A stretch of DNA of 64,000 bases. It comes from Methanobacteriota archaeon (GTDB lineage Archaea > JAADCQ01 > Methanopyri > Methanopyrales > Methanopyraceae). Made by a program: the position numbers and the translations under genes. The stretch lies in assembly GCA_027064425.1 (NCBI GenBank), contig JAMOPO010000057.1:1-64000 (forward strand), in the 5' to 3' direction. The notes under the pieces are model-generated. The model made no database searches, was not told the origin of the DNA, and worked only from the letters and a program-made list of their open reading frames with translations. Shown in pieces: positions 8,408-15,838 of this stretch. Each line of letters starts with the position of its first letter. Within the stretch, counting starts at the first letter, position 1.

Positions 8408-9502
8408 GTGATCGCCCAGCTCCTACCCACGCTCGCCCTGGCGGTGCTGACCCTCCAGCCGGCTGGAGCGGCGTCCCAGGAGCAGGTGTGGACGGACTGG
8501 GCGATGAGTCACGTCACGGTCTCTTGCTACGGCGGGAGCTGCGTGCTCGCACTGGTGACGGCGGAGCGGATGCTAGGGCTCGGGAGCGAGACCGGAGGGG
8601 AAGTGGCCCGCGGAGGCTTCTCGGTGTACCGCGAGGGCGCGTCGGTGGGCGCGGAGCTGGGGCTGGCGATGATCCCGTTCTTACCCATGACCGGGGTCTC
8701 GATAGGGCTGATCTCGAGCCACCTGGCGTCCGTGGACGAGTGGAGGGAGGTGCTGGGCGAGTGGGCGGAGGTGTCGGCCGGACTGGGTATCGTGGACGCA
8801 TCGATCAAAGGCGCGGTGCTGCTCTCGTTGGTTGACGTGCCGCGAGTGACGGCGCTGGTGCGGAAGCCCGAGGCCATGGAGGTGTACGGGCGTCTCATCC
8901 AGGCCCTGCTAGCCTCCCTGCCGGTCGTGTTCTCGTCGTGGATGTCGGCGTTTTGGGGACCGCTGATCGTGGCGTCCGTGACGGCGCTGAACGTGTGGTA
9001 CGCGGTGAGGGCGCTGATCTTCGGCCCGCGCCTCCTAGCTCCGGTGGCGCTGCTGGAGCCCGGGCTGGCGGTGCTGTGCCTCGTCTACGAGCCCGTGAGG
9101 AGGTGGGTAGCGAGCGTGCCCCGTGTGCTGGCCGACGCGCTGGTGCGCCTGAGCGGCCCCGTCAGGTGGTTCTCGAGGGTCGTCCTGGACGCGATCCTGC
9201 CCCAACCCGCCGGTGGTTCTCTTTCCGAGACGTCACAATCGGGAACGGAGAAGGAGGCGACTCAGCGCCCCCGCACCAGGTCGGCCACCTCGTCGGGCTT
9301 CACGACGCCCTTCTCGGTGATGATCGCGTCGATGAGCTCGGGCGGGGTCACGTCGAAGGCGGGGTTGCGGGCCTCGACCTCCTCCGGGGCGATGGGGCGG
9401 CCCTGGACGGTCTTGACCTCCTCCTCGGGACGCTCCTCGATGGGGATGTCCTCGCCGGTCTCGGCCTCGGGGTCGATCGTGCTGGTCGGGGCGGCGACGT
9501 AG
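8408..9502 (+). CDS. Polytopic membrane protein of unknown function
   Basis: Start GTG 8408 has a GGGTGGGC site. Residues 1-23 form a signal peptide (VIAQLLPTLALAVLTLQPAG). Further hydrophobic segments follow at about residues 80-105, 160-200 and 205-225, so the product spans the membrane several times. Residues after about 270 switch to Ser/Thr/Arg-rich sequence that is exactly antisense to mtnA (241-base overlap). This suggests that the true end is earlier, through a frameshift or sequence error near 9230-9260, or that the tail is genuine but very unusual. No family was recognised. Confidence 0.55.
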   Translation: MIAQLLPTLALAVLTLQPAGAASQEQVWTDWAMSHVTVSCYGGSCVLALVTAERMLGLGSETGGEVARGGFSVYREGASVGAELGLAMIPFLPMTGVSIGLISSHLASVDEWREVLGEWAEVSAGLGIVDASIKGAVLLSLVDVPRVTALVRKPEAMEVYGRLIQALLASLPVVFSSWMSAFWGPLIVASVTALNVWYAVRALIFGPRLLAPVALLEPGLAVLCLVYEPVRRWVASVPRVLADALVRLSGPVRWFSRVVLDAILPQPAGGSLSETSQSGTEKEATQRPRTRSATSSGFTTPFSVMIASMSSGGVTSKAGLRASTSSGAMGRPWTVLTSSSGRSSMGMSSPVSASGSIVLVGAAT

Positions 9503-10248
9503 AAGGGAACGTCGTGCCGGTCGGCGAGGACGGCGATCTGGTACGTCCCGATCTTGTTGGCGACGGAGCCGTCCAGGGCGATGCGGTCGGCGCCGACGAT
9601 CACGGCGTCGACCTCGCCGCTCGCGAGGACGTGCCCGACGGCGGTGTCGGCGATGAGGGTCACGGGGATGCCGTCGCGGGTGAGCTCCCAGCAGGTGAGC
9701 CGGGCGCCCTGTTGGACGGGCCGGGTCTCGGTGGCGATCACGCGGACGTCCTTGTCCTGGTGGAACACGGCGGAGCGGATGACGCCCAGGGCGGTGCCCC
9801 AGTCGACGCAGGCGAGGGCGCCGGCGTTGCAGTGGGTGAGGACGGTGCACTCGTCGGGCAGGAGCTCGGCCCCGTGGTCGCCGAGCCTCCGGTTCGTCTC
9901 AACGTCCTCCTTGAGGATGCGCTCGGCCTCCTCGCGGGGATCGTCGGCGCGCTCCATGCGCTTGAGGGCCCAGAAGAGGTTGTACGCGGTGGGTCGGGTG
10001 CGCCGGAGGCGCTCGATGGCGCGGTCCACGTCCTCGCCGCGCTCGTGGGCGACCCAGACGCCGAGGGCGGCGACGGCGCCGATGAGGGGGGCGCCGCGGA
10101 CGCGCATGTTCTCGATGGCCTCGGCCGCGTCCTCGTGGGTGCGGCACTCGCGCCAGACCTCCTCCTCGGGGAGCCTGGTCTGGTCGAGGATCTCGAAGTA
10201 GCCGTCGTCCCAGTGCACGCGGAGGGTGAGGGTCTCGAAGGTGCTCAC
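9262..10248 (-). CDS. mtnA: S-methyl-5-thioribose-1-phosphate isomerase
   Basis: 328 residues from GTG 10248 behind GGGGGAGG. The enzyme converts methylthioribose-1-phosphate to methylthioribulose-1-phosphate, recycling the thioadenosine released from S-adenosylmethionine. It belongs to the eIF2B-alpha/beta/delta fold. Family features are RGAPLIG (51-57), the catalytic Cys140 in LTHCNAGALA, TRPVQQGARLT (175-185), the catalytic Asp221 in GADRIALDG and the NKIGTY segment. These active-site residues argue for the isomerase rather than an eIF2B subunit or ribose-1,5-bisphosphate isomerase. An acidic insert at about 255-275 (EAETGEDIPIEERPEEE) is extra. dadD/mtaD and ahcY in this window serve the same salvage. 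Confidence 0.88.
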   Translation of the reverse strand: MSTFETLTLRVHWDDGYFEILDQTRLPEEEVWRECRTHEDAAEAIENMRVRGAPLIGAVAALGVWVAHERGEDVDRAIERLRRTRPTAYNLFWALKRMERADDPREEAERILKEDVETNRRLGDHGAELLPDECTVLTHCNAGALACVDWGTALGVIRSAVFHQDKDVRVIATETRPVQQGARLTCWELTRDGIPVTLIADTAVGHVLASGEVDAVIVGADRIALDGSVANKIGTYQIAVLADRHDVPFYVAAPTSTIDPEAETGEDIPIEERPEEEVKTVQGRPIAPEEVEARNPAFDVTPPELIDAIITEKGVVKPDEVADLVRGR

Positions 10249-10300
10249 GGGCCCTCCCCCGCGGGTGGTTTAAGCGGGTGGGGGCGGGCCTCGCTCGGCC

Positions 10301-10349
10301 CCCGATGACCGGAGCGGGTGGGCTGACTTAGATGAGGAGCGGGTTATGA
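10301..10349 (+). ncRNA. Candidate C/D-box-like small RNA between nrpR and mtnA
   Basis: Opposite to both neighbours, the spacer reads CCGATGA, 14 bases, CTGA (10323-10326), CTTA, GATGA (10331-10335), then GGAGCGGGTT. The two intervals after the GATGA boxes share GGAGCGGGT, so a duplicated guide is possible. A TATA-like GGTTTAAGC near 10268 would start transcription close to 10297. The terminal D box is poor (ATGA), so this is only a candidate. Confidence 0.25.
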
Positions 10350-10359
10350 GGTGAGGGGC

Positions 10360-11343
10360 TCAGTAGCGCCGGGCGTCCTGGAGGCTTCGGTAGTCGCGGA
10401 GGACGCGGGTCGGGTAGGTTCGGGTGGTGATCCCGCGCTCCTCGAGGAGGGCGACGGGGACGAGCCCGCCGCAGGCGGCGATGCCGAGGCTGCGTGGTGG
10501 GAGCGGGATCCCGAGGACCTCGCCCTCGACGCGGGGCGCGTCGATGATGCCGTGCATGTCGGCGCGCTCGAGCTCGGACTTGATGCGGTCGACCTCGTCC
10601 GCGGCGGCCCAGGGCACGTAGCGGACGTTGGCGGGCAGGAGCCCGGTCCCCTCGTCCAGGATGTCCTCGACGCTGGTCATGCGCTTGGCGACGAAGACGT
10701 GCAGCGGGTCGACGGTGGAGCCCTCGTACTTGATGTACTCCTGGAAGCCCACGGGCTCGTGGTCCTCGAAGTAGAGGAGGCCGCCGCAGACGGGGTTCAC
10801 GGGGATGCCGTGGTTGAGGAGGACGCCGTCGATGGTGACGGAGCAGACGGTGAGGACGGCGACCTCGTCCTCGCGGACGGGGATGTCGGGGGCGGGCGGC
10901 TCCTCCTCGACGGAGATCAGGGGGCTGGGTGAGAGCCCGGCGCGGTAGGTCTCGACGACGGCCTCGATGAAGTCGTCGAGGTGGTCGCGGTGGACGACGG
11001 AGACGTTACACACGACCTTGCCCTCGCCCTTCTCGGGGTCGAACGTGCACTTGTACGCCATCTCCTCGATGATGGAGATGTACATGCTGGAGCGCTCGTA
11101 GGAGGTGGCGAGCCGGAGCATGCGCTCGCCCTTGCGGGTGATGCGGGCGCCGACGTAGCGGCCGCCGCGGCGGACGCGCTCGACGAGGCCCCGCTCCTCG
11201 AGGCGGTTGAGCCGGTAGCGGATGGCCCGGGTGCTGTACTCGACCCCGAAGCGCTCGCGGAGGAGCTCGGAGATGCGGGTGGACCCGATGGGCTCGCCGG
11301 CCTCGGAGAGGACGCGGAGGATCATCACGTCGAGCTCGTCCAT
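10360..11343 (-). CDS. nrpR: NrpR-family nitrogen repressor (winged helix plus one NrpR domain)
   Basis: NrpR represses nitrogen-assimilation genes in methanogens and is released by 2-oxoglutarate. Residues 1-80 form a winged-helix domain (VMILRVLSEAGEPIGSTRIS, then RAIRYRLNRLEERGLVERV). Residues about 85-320 form one NrpR (DUF128) effector domain with VCNVSVVHRDHLDDFIEAVV, SPLISV, GVLLNHGIPVNPVCGGLLYF and IAACGGLVPVALLEERGI. With a single effector domain it resembles NrpRI of species that use a separate NrpRII partner, rather than the fused two-domain form. It lies 49 bases after glnA, its expected target, and is probably co-transcribed. The start ATG 11343 sits at the foot of a perfect hairpin whose loop holds the AGGG ribosome-binding site. 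Confidence 0.88.
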   Translation of the reverse strand: MDELDVMILRVLSEAGEPIGSTRISELLRERFGVEYSTRAIRYRLNRLEERGLVERVRRGGRYVGARITRKGERMLRLATSYERSSMYISIIEEMAYKCTFDPEKGEGKVVCNVSVVHRDHLDDFIEAVVETYRAGLSPSPLISVEEEPPAPDIPVREDEVAVLTVCSVTIDGVLLNHGIPVNPVCGGLLYFEDHEPVGFQEYIKYEGSTVDPLHVFVAKRMTSVEDILDEGTGLLPANVRYVPWAAADEVDRIKSELERADMHGIIDAPRVEGEVLGIPLPPRSLGIAACGGLVPVALLEERGITTRTYPTRVLRDYRSLQDARRY

Positions 11344-11363
11344 CGTTACACCCTTGTAACGAT
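11342..11363 (-). promoter_or_regulatory. 9-bp hairpin enclosing the nrpR ribosome-binding site and start
   Basis: Perfect arms ATCGTTACA and TGTAACGAT flank a four-base loop, read AGGG on the minus strand. The loop is the only plausible Shine-Dalgarno sequence, seven bases before ATG 11343, and the last arm includes the first two bases of that ATG. In the mRNA this could hide or present the start site; as DNA it could bind a repressor dimer. It also follows the glnA stop by 29 bases. Confidence 0.6.
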
Positions 11364-11392
11364 TCCCGCGCGGCGAGAAGGAGGTTGCGGGA

Positions 11393-12775
11393 CTAGTACA
11401 CGATGAACCTCCGAACCTCCCACTTGGTGACGCGCTCCCGGTACTGCTTCCACTCCTCCCACTTCAGCTCCAGCCACTGCTCGACGATGTGGTCCGTGAA
11501 CGCGCTCTGCACGACCTCGTCCTCCTCGAAGGCCTCCAGCGCCTCCTTCAGGTTCTCCGGCAGCGTGTCGATGCCCAGCTCCCTCCGCTCCTTCTCGCTC
11601 ATCTCGTACAGGTTCTCGTTCACCGGCTCGCCCGGGTCGATCTCCCGCTTGATCCCGTCCACGCCGGCCACGGCCATCGCCGCGAAGGCCAGGTACGGGT
11701 TGCACGCCGGGTCCGGCGAGCGGTACTCGATCCGCGTCGCCTTGCCCCGCGCGGCCGGCACTCGGATGAACGCGCTCCGGTTCTTCGGGCTCCAGGCGAT
11801 GTACACCGGCGCCTCGTAGCCCGGCACCAGCCGCTTGTACGAGTTCACCAGCGGGTTGCAGATCGCGCACAGCGCGTGCGCGTGCTCCATCAGGCCACCG
11901 ATGTAGTACAGCGCCTCGTCGGACAAGTAGTACTGGTCCTCCGCGTCCGGATCGTAGAACAGGTTCTCCTCCGTCCTCGGGTCCCACAGCGACTGGTGCA
12001 CGTGCATCCCGTTGCCGTTCTCGCCGTAGATCGGCTTCGGCATGAACGTGGCGATCACGCCGTGCTTCCGGGCGATCGCCTTCACGATCTGCTTGAACGA
12101 GATCACGTTGTCCGCCGTGGCGACCGCGTCCGCGAACTTGAAGTCGATCTCGTGCTGGCCCGGGCCGACCTCGTGGTGGCTCATCTCGACCTCCAGGCCG
12201 AACTCCTCCATCGCGAAGATGATCTCGCGCCGGATGTCCTCGGCCCGGTCCAGCGGGTAGAAGTCGAAGTAGCCGCCCTCGTCGTGCGGCTCCACCTCAC
12301 CGGTCTCCGGGTCCTGCTTGAGCAGGTAGAACTCGCACTCCGGACCGCAGTACATCATGTAACCGTCCTCGGCCAGCTCGTTCATCACGCGCTTCAGGTT
12401 CAGGCGCGGGCAGCCCTCGAACGGCCTCCCCTCCGGCCAGTAGACGTCGCAGATCACCCGCGCGACCTTGCCCTCGCGCGGCCGCCAGGGTAGGATGGCG
12501 AACGTGTCCGGGTCCGGCATGGCGATCATGTCCGACTCCTCGATGCTCACGAACCCGTCGATGGACGAGCCGTCGAAGAGCACGCCCTCCGTGAACGCCT
12601 CCTCGACGCGCTCGGCCGGGATCGCGAAGTTCTTCACGAACCCGTGGATGTCGACGAACTGCAGCCGGATGAACTTCACGTCGCGCTTCTCGATCTCGCT
12701 CTTGATCTCCTCCAGCTTCTCCTCGTTCTCCTTTTGTCGCTTCTTAAAGTCAAGCGTGTAAACCTCCTTAACCAT
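11393..12775 (-). CDS. glnA: Glutamine synthetase type I
   Basis: 460 residues from ATG 12775 (MVKEVYTLDF). It joins ammonia to glutamate using ATP. Family marks include DGSSIDGF near residue 67, the metal-binding CGPECEFYLL, the HHEVGPGQHEIDF strand (about 195-208), GNGMHVHQSLW, the NRSAFIRVPA and RIEYRSPDPACNPYLAFAAM segments, and a normal C-terminus. The usual adenylylation-loop tyrosine context is not obvious. The upstream in-frame GTG codon at 12814 lies across the candidate operator, so ATG 12775, nine bases from GGGGAG, is preferred. nrpR is 49 bases downstream. A TATA box at 12843-12850 and a near-perfect NrpR operator between it and the start point to nitrogen control. Confidence 0.96.
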   Translation of the reverse strand: MVKEVYTLDFKKRQKENEEKLEEIKSEIEKRDVKFIRLQFVDIHGFVKNFAIPAERVEEAFTEGVLFDGSSIDGFVSIEESDMIAMPDPDTFAILPWRPREGKVARVICDVYWPEGRPFEGCPRLNLKRVMNELAEDGYMMYCGPECEFYLLKQDPETGEVEPHDEGGYFDFYPLDRAEDIRREIIFAMEEFGLEVEMSHHEVGPGQHEIDFKFADAVATADNVISFKQIVKAIARKHGVIATFMPKPIYGENGNGMHVHQSLWDPRTEENLFYDPDAEDQYYLSDEALYYIGGLMEHAHALCAICNPLVNSYKRLVPGYEAPVYIAWSPKNRSAFIRVPAARGKATRIEYRSPDPACNPYLAFAAMAVAGVDGIKREIDPGEPVNENLYEMSEKERRELGIDTLPENLKEALEAFEEDEVVQSAFTDHIVEQWLELKWEEWKQYRERVTKWEVRRFIVY

Positions 12776-12791
12776 GCCGGAGCGCTCCCCC

Positions 12792-12805
12792 GGAGAATAC
12801 CTTCC
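12792..12805 (-). promoter_or_regulatory. Candidate NrpR operator upstream of glnA
   Basis: On the minus strand the site reads GGAA, six bases (GGTATT), then CTCC: one mismatch from the GGAA-N6-TTCC operator described for Methanococcus NrpR. It lies 17 bases before the glnA start and about 15-30 bases past the expected transcription start, where bound repressor would block the polymerase. Confidence 0.5.
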
Positions 12806-12842
12806 GGCAACCAACTTCCAGCGGCACGGGCCGCCCCTCTGG

Positions 12843-12852
12843 AATTATAAGG
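12843..12852. promoter_or_regulatory. Shared bidirectional TATA element between glnA and the secreted protein gene
   Basis: AATTATAAGG is the most A/T-rich element between the divergent starts. Read on the minus strand, TTATAATT serves glnA, with a start near 12820. Read on the plus strand, TTATAAGG lies about 28 bases before GTG 12876. The two promoters therefore overlap in the same bases, so they may compete or be co-regulated. Confidence 0.5.
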
Positions 12853-12884
12853 GTTGCGGAACGCCCGGCCGGGGGGTGATCAAG

Positions 12885-13994
12885 GTGCGAACGCTCGCCC
12901 TGATCCTCCCGCTCCTGACGGTCCTGCTCGCCCCCGCCGCGGCGATGGAGGTCGGCGTCTTCGCCTGGGGCAGCACGATCCGCAAGGTGGGCGTGGAGAA
13001 CTTCGTGAACGACACCATCAGCAGCGGCTACACCAAGGTCGCCGTCCTCATCCGCGGCGTGAGCACGCCGACCCGCATCGACACGCTCCAGCAGGTCTAC
13101 AGGCTGACCAAGGCCAGGAACCCGAACGTCAAGGTCTACGCCTGGCTGGTCGGGTTCGAGCGGAGGCACGGCTGGGACAAGCCGTGGGACCCCGAGGTGC
13201 AGCGCGAGATCCTGGACGCCGTGAGGGCCGCGCTACCCTACTGCGACGGCGTGATCCTCGACGACTCGTTCCGGTACCCGACCAGGGACCCGGAGAAGCG
13301 CCGCCTCGCCATGGAGGCCATCACGGACCTCGTCCGACGCATCTCCGAGCTCGTGCACGCGCAGGGCAAGGAGGTGTACTTCTGCCTCCTACCGGAGAAC
13401 CCGAGGCCGTACTCGATCGACCGGGACGCCATCGCCCAGTACGTGGACAAGTTCATCGTGGAGGCGTACACGCGCGAGTACGGCCGGAGCGACTCGTGGC
13501 CCGTCCACATCTACCACCTGTACGAGTCCCTCTACCCGGGCAAGATCGCCATCGCCCTCCACGAGCCGAACATCAAGCGGCTGCGCCACCAGCTCGAGCT
13601 GCTAAGGGAGGCCGGGTGCCCGGAGGTCTGGATCTTCCGGTACGGTGAGGTCCGCGGCAAGCTGAGGCTGCGGGCGGGCTCGCAGGCGGTGTACGGGACC
13701 ACCGAGGAGGCCCGGGCATCGACCACCGCCGAGGGCTTAACGGGGCTCCTGGAGCTGCTGCTGGCCCTGGGCACCGCCGGGGCGGTCGCCCTCGTCGTCG
13801 CCACGAACCCGGCCGTGCTGCACGAGCTGGCGGCCACCGCCGGGGAGCTGCTGGAGACGATCGTCACCGAGGGCGGCCGGCTGCTGTCCCAGGTGCTGTC
13901 CGGCGGGTCGGACGCCGCGGCGCTGGTGCGGGCCGCGGGCGTCTTCGGGTGGGGGCTGATCCTGGCCCTGCTGCTCGGGCTCCTGCTGGGCTAG
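12885..13994 (+). CDS. Secreted glycosidase-like TIM-barrel protein with C-terminal membrane anchor
   Basis: Start GTG 12885 follows GGGGGGTGAT; an in-frame GTG at 12876 is possible. Residues 1-20 are a signal peptide ending APAAA. Residues 22-270 look like a glycoside-hydrolase-like TIM barrel: GVFAWGSTI, strands VKVYAWLVGF and CDGVILDDSFRYP, then EVYFCLLPENPRP, KFIVEAYTREYG and KIAIALHEP. The paired acids in ILDDSF and the EAY motif sit where such barrels keep catalytic carboxylates. The C-terminal 110 residues contain two hydrophobic segments and end in a Leu/Gly-rich helix. Likely an anchored surface enzyme acting on a polysaccharide; the substrate is unknown. It ends four bases inside the convergent radical-SAM gene. 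Confidence 0.65.
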   Translation: MRTLALILPLLTVLLAPAAAMEVGVFAWGSTIRKVGVENFVNDTISSGYTKVAVLIRGVSTPTRIDTLQQVYRLTKARNPNVKVYAWLVGFERRHGWDKPWDPEVQREILDAVRAALPYCDGVILDDSFRYPTRDPEKRRLAMEAITDLVRRISELVHAQGKEVYFCLLPENPRPYSIDRDAIAQYVDKFIVEAYTREYGRSDSWPVHIYHLYESLYPGKIAIALHEPNIKRLRHQLELLREAGCPEVWIFRYGEVRGKLRLRAGSQAVYGTTEEARASTTAEGLTGLLELLLALGTAGAVALVVATNPAVLHELAATAGELLETIVTEGGRLLSQVLSGGSDAAALVRAAGVFGWGLILALLLGLLLG

Positions 13995-15004
13995 ACCGCC
14001 AGCAGGCTCCGCCAGACCCGCCGACACCGGCAGCTCAGGCCCTCCAGCTCACCAACGTCCTGGGTGGCGGTGAACCGGCGCAGGGCCCGGGCCACGCGGC
14101 GGGAGCACCGGCGACAGTTGGAGGGGCCCCGGGGCGTCCCGGCGCCGGACGTGTCCACCAGCACGTCCACCCGGTCGCCCAGCAGCTCCTTGATCCTCCG
14201 CGCCACCTCCACGCAGCTCCAGAGCCACGGGGGCCGGTAGAGGCCCGCGCGCCAGGCCCGCTCGAGCGGGGTGTCCCGGTGGATCGTGGTCGGGCAGACG
14301 GACACGCGCTCGCACCCGGCGAGCCAGGCGTCGACGGCGGATCGGACGGTGTCCTCGATGGCCTCCGCCTCGGACAGGGGCGGTAACTTGAGCATCAGGT
14401 AGGCCTTCGGCGTCCCACCGAACTCCTTCACCCGCCGCACGGCCCGGGCGAACTCGCGGAAGGTGAAGCCCTTATTCAGGCTCCGCCGCAGCCGGTCGTC
14501 GCTGGTCTCGAGCCCGATCCCCACCTCGAAGGGCTTCCCGTCGAGCAGCTCGGTGACCAGCTCCAGCCGCTCCTCCGTCACGAACTCGGGGCGGGACTCG
14601 AAGGAGACCTCGGTGACGTTCGGCTCCTCGGCGAGGCGGCCCAGGATCCGCTCGAGGGCCTCGTCGGGGACCTCCTCCGGGTCCAGGAGGCTCCCCGACG
14701 TGAAGATCTTGACCGCGTGCGGCCCGTCGGGTCGGTGCCGGGAGTACGCGCGCTCGAACTGTCGGACGAGGAGGTCGGCGGGCACCTTCTCGCCCGCTCC
14801 CTCGAGCGGGTAGGAGCAGAAGTGGCAGCCGCCGGTCTCGCGGAACCAGCGGCAGCCGCGGGTCGAGAGGATGATCACGACGCTGCGGTCGGCCCCGGTG
14901 ACCCGGTCGGGCTGTACCCAGGCGGCGACGTACCGGTCGGGCCTGCCCCTGTATTCGGGCAACGCGGGTCCGCCCGAAACCTCAGTGCCGGGCTCAGTCT
15001 TCAT
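13991..15004 (-). CDS. raSEA: Archaeosine synthase radical-SAM subunit RaSEA
   Basis: 337 residues from ATG 15004. The protein belongs to the archaeal radical-SAM family TIGR01210/COG1244, which works with ArcS to turn lysine-modified preQ0 at tRNA position 15 into archaeosine. The cluster-binding segment STRGCRWFRETGGCHFCSYP (residues 47-66) carries three cysteines with longer spacing than the classic CxxxCxxC, as usual for this Elp3-like group. VKIFTSGSLLDPEEV and VGIGLETSDDRLRRSLNKGF are further family motifs. The C-terminal region has four more Cys (CRRC and CRCRR). No clear ribosome-binding site precedes the start, and a candidate small RNA overlaps its 5' end. Confidence 0.82.
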   Translation of the reverse strand: MKTEPGTEVSGGPALPEYRGRPDRYVAAWVQPDRVTGADRSVVIILSTRGCRWFRETGGCHFCSYPLEGAGEKVPADLLVRQFERAYSRHRPDGPHAVKIFTSGSLLDPEEVPDEALERILGRLAEEPNVTEVSFESRPEFVTEERLELVTELLDGKPFEVGIGLETSDDRLRRSLNKGFTFREFARAVRRVKEFGGTPKAYLMLKLPPLSEAEAIEDTVRSAVDAWLAGCERVSVCPTTIHRDTPLERAWRAGLYRPPWLWSCVEVARRIKELLGDRVDVLVDTSGAGTPRGPSNCRRCSRRVARALRRFTATQDVGELEGLSCRCRRVWRSLLAV

Positions 15005-15039
15005 CCGTGGGGAGGTCAGCGACGCAGGCCTGTCATCAC
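14982..15039 (-). ncRNA. Candidate C/D-box sRNA overlapping the RaSEA 5' end
   Basis: The minus strand shows a perfect C box GTGATGA (15039-15033), 13 bases, a perfect D' box CTGA (15019-15016), an eight-base spacer, a C'-like GGATGA (15006-15001), 15 bases, and a perfect D box CTGA (14985-14982). Size and order fit archaeal rRNA/tRNA 2'-O-methylation guides, which are very numerous in Methanopyrus kandleri. C' is degenerate and coincides with the RaSEA start codon, so chance is possible. Confidence 0.35.
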
Positions 15040-15051
15040 GGGGGTGGTCCG

Positions 15052-15561
15052 TTGCCGGTCGCGTGGGTGTTCGAGGGCGGTAGCACGCTGTTCGACGGGT
15101 ACGAGCGGCTGAAAGAAAACCATTTCGGCACGGAGCGCGGCGACTCGCTCGTGCTGAACCCGTTCGAGACGGTGTACCTGGCGGAGGAGGGCGAGATCGA
15201 GCCCCGGTCGACCTCGGGCGAGGAGCTGTCGGTGGAGGAGCTGGTCGAGTTCTTCGAGGAGCGCGTCCCGCGGTTCCGCGCCGGGTACGCCGTTTACCGG
15301 GACCTGGTCGAGCGAGGGTACGTGGTGAAGGCGGGGTTCAAGTACGGGGGCCTGTTCCGGGTTTACGAGGGGGACCCGGACCGGGAACACTCTAAATACG
15401 TGGTCCGGGTGGTCGAGCCGTCCGAGAGCCTGGCTCCGAGGGACATCCTCCGCGCCACGCGGCTGGCGCACTCCGTGCGCAAGGAGTTCATCCTGGCCGT
15501 CGTCGAGGACCCGTCGAAACCCAAGATCCGGTACGTCCGGTGGAGGTGGAGGAGGCTGTAG
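15052..15561 (+). CDS. endA: tRNA-splicing endonuclease, catalytic (alpha) subunit
   Basis: 169 residues from TTG 15052 behind GGGGTGG. It cuts pre-tRNA introns at bulge-helix-bulge sites. The C-terminal catalytic domain keeps the full triad: Tyr98 in KYGGLFRVYEG, His113 in REHSKYVVRV and Lys144 in SVRKEFILAV. The N-terminal 70 residues match the small alpha-beta domain of single-repeat subunits. A second, catalytically dead homologue lies at 56082-56588, so the enzyme is predicted to be an (alpha-beta)2 heterotetramer, as reported for Methanopyrus and Crenarchaeota. First gene of a plus-strand operon with an HTH protein and trpS. Confidence 0.9.
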   Translation: MPVAWVFEGGSTLFDGYERLKENHFGTERGDSLVLNPFETVYLAEEGEIEPRSTSGEELSVEELVEFFEERVPRFRAGYAVYRDLVERGYVVKAGFKYGGLFRVYEGDPDREHSKYVVRVVEPSESLAPRDILRATRLAHSVRKEFILAVVEDPSKPKIRYVRWRWRRL

Positions 15562-15574
15562 GGGGGTAGCGGCG

Positions 15575-15829
15575 ATGGCGGAGGAGGAGAAGCCGGAGCC
15601 TTACTACGGCGCCTGGCCGTGCCATCCGCGGGACCTCGTCGAGGAGGGCGTGACCACGAGCGCCCGGCGGGCCCGTATCGTCCTCCGCAAGTACGTGCTG
15701 GGGCAGGACGAGGAGGAGATCGCGGAGGAGGAGGGCATCTCGCTGAAGTCGGTGAAGTACCACCTCGAGAAGGCGGAGGAGGAGGGCCTCATCGACTACG
15801 TGAAGGAGAAGTTCGTGGAGGAGGAGTAG
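15575..15829 (+). CDS. Small acidic helix-turn-helix protein
   Basis: 84 residues from ATG 15575, with GGGGGG nearby. Residues 30-75 resemble a sigma-region-4/LuxR-like helix-turn-helix: RIVLRKYVLGQDEEEIAEEE, GISLKSVKYHLEKAEEEGL, then IDYVKEKF. The N-terminus is short and polar. It is probably a DNA-binding protein, perhaps a regulator of its own operon, which also encodes the tRNA endonuclease and TrpRS. It is very acidic for a DNA binder, so it could instead contact protein. Target unknown. Confidence 0.7.
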   Translation: MAEEEKPEPYYGAWPCHPRDLVEEGVTTSARRARIVLRKYVLGQDEEEIAEEEGISLKSVKYHLEKAEEEGLIDYVKEKFVEEE

Positions 15830-15838
15830 CGCGGGTGA

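Noticed and set aside
12774-12884. Longer N-terminus for the secreted TIM-barrel protein
   Set aside because: It would start inside the glnA promoter and operator and lacks a ribosome-binding site; GTG 12885 gives a clean signal peptide.
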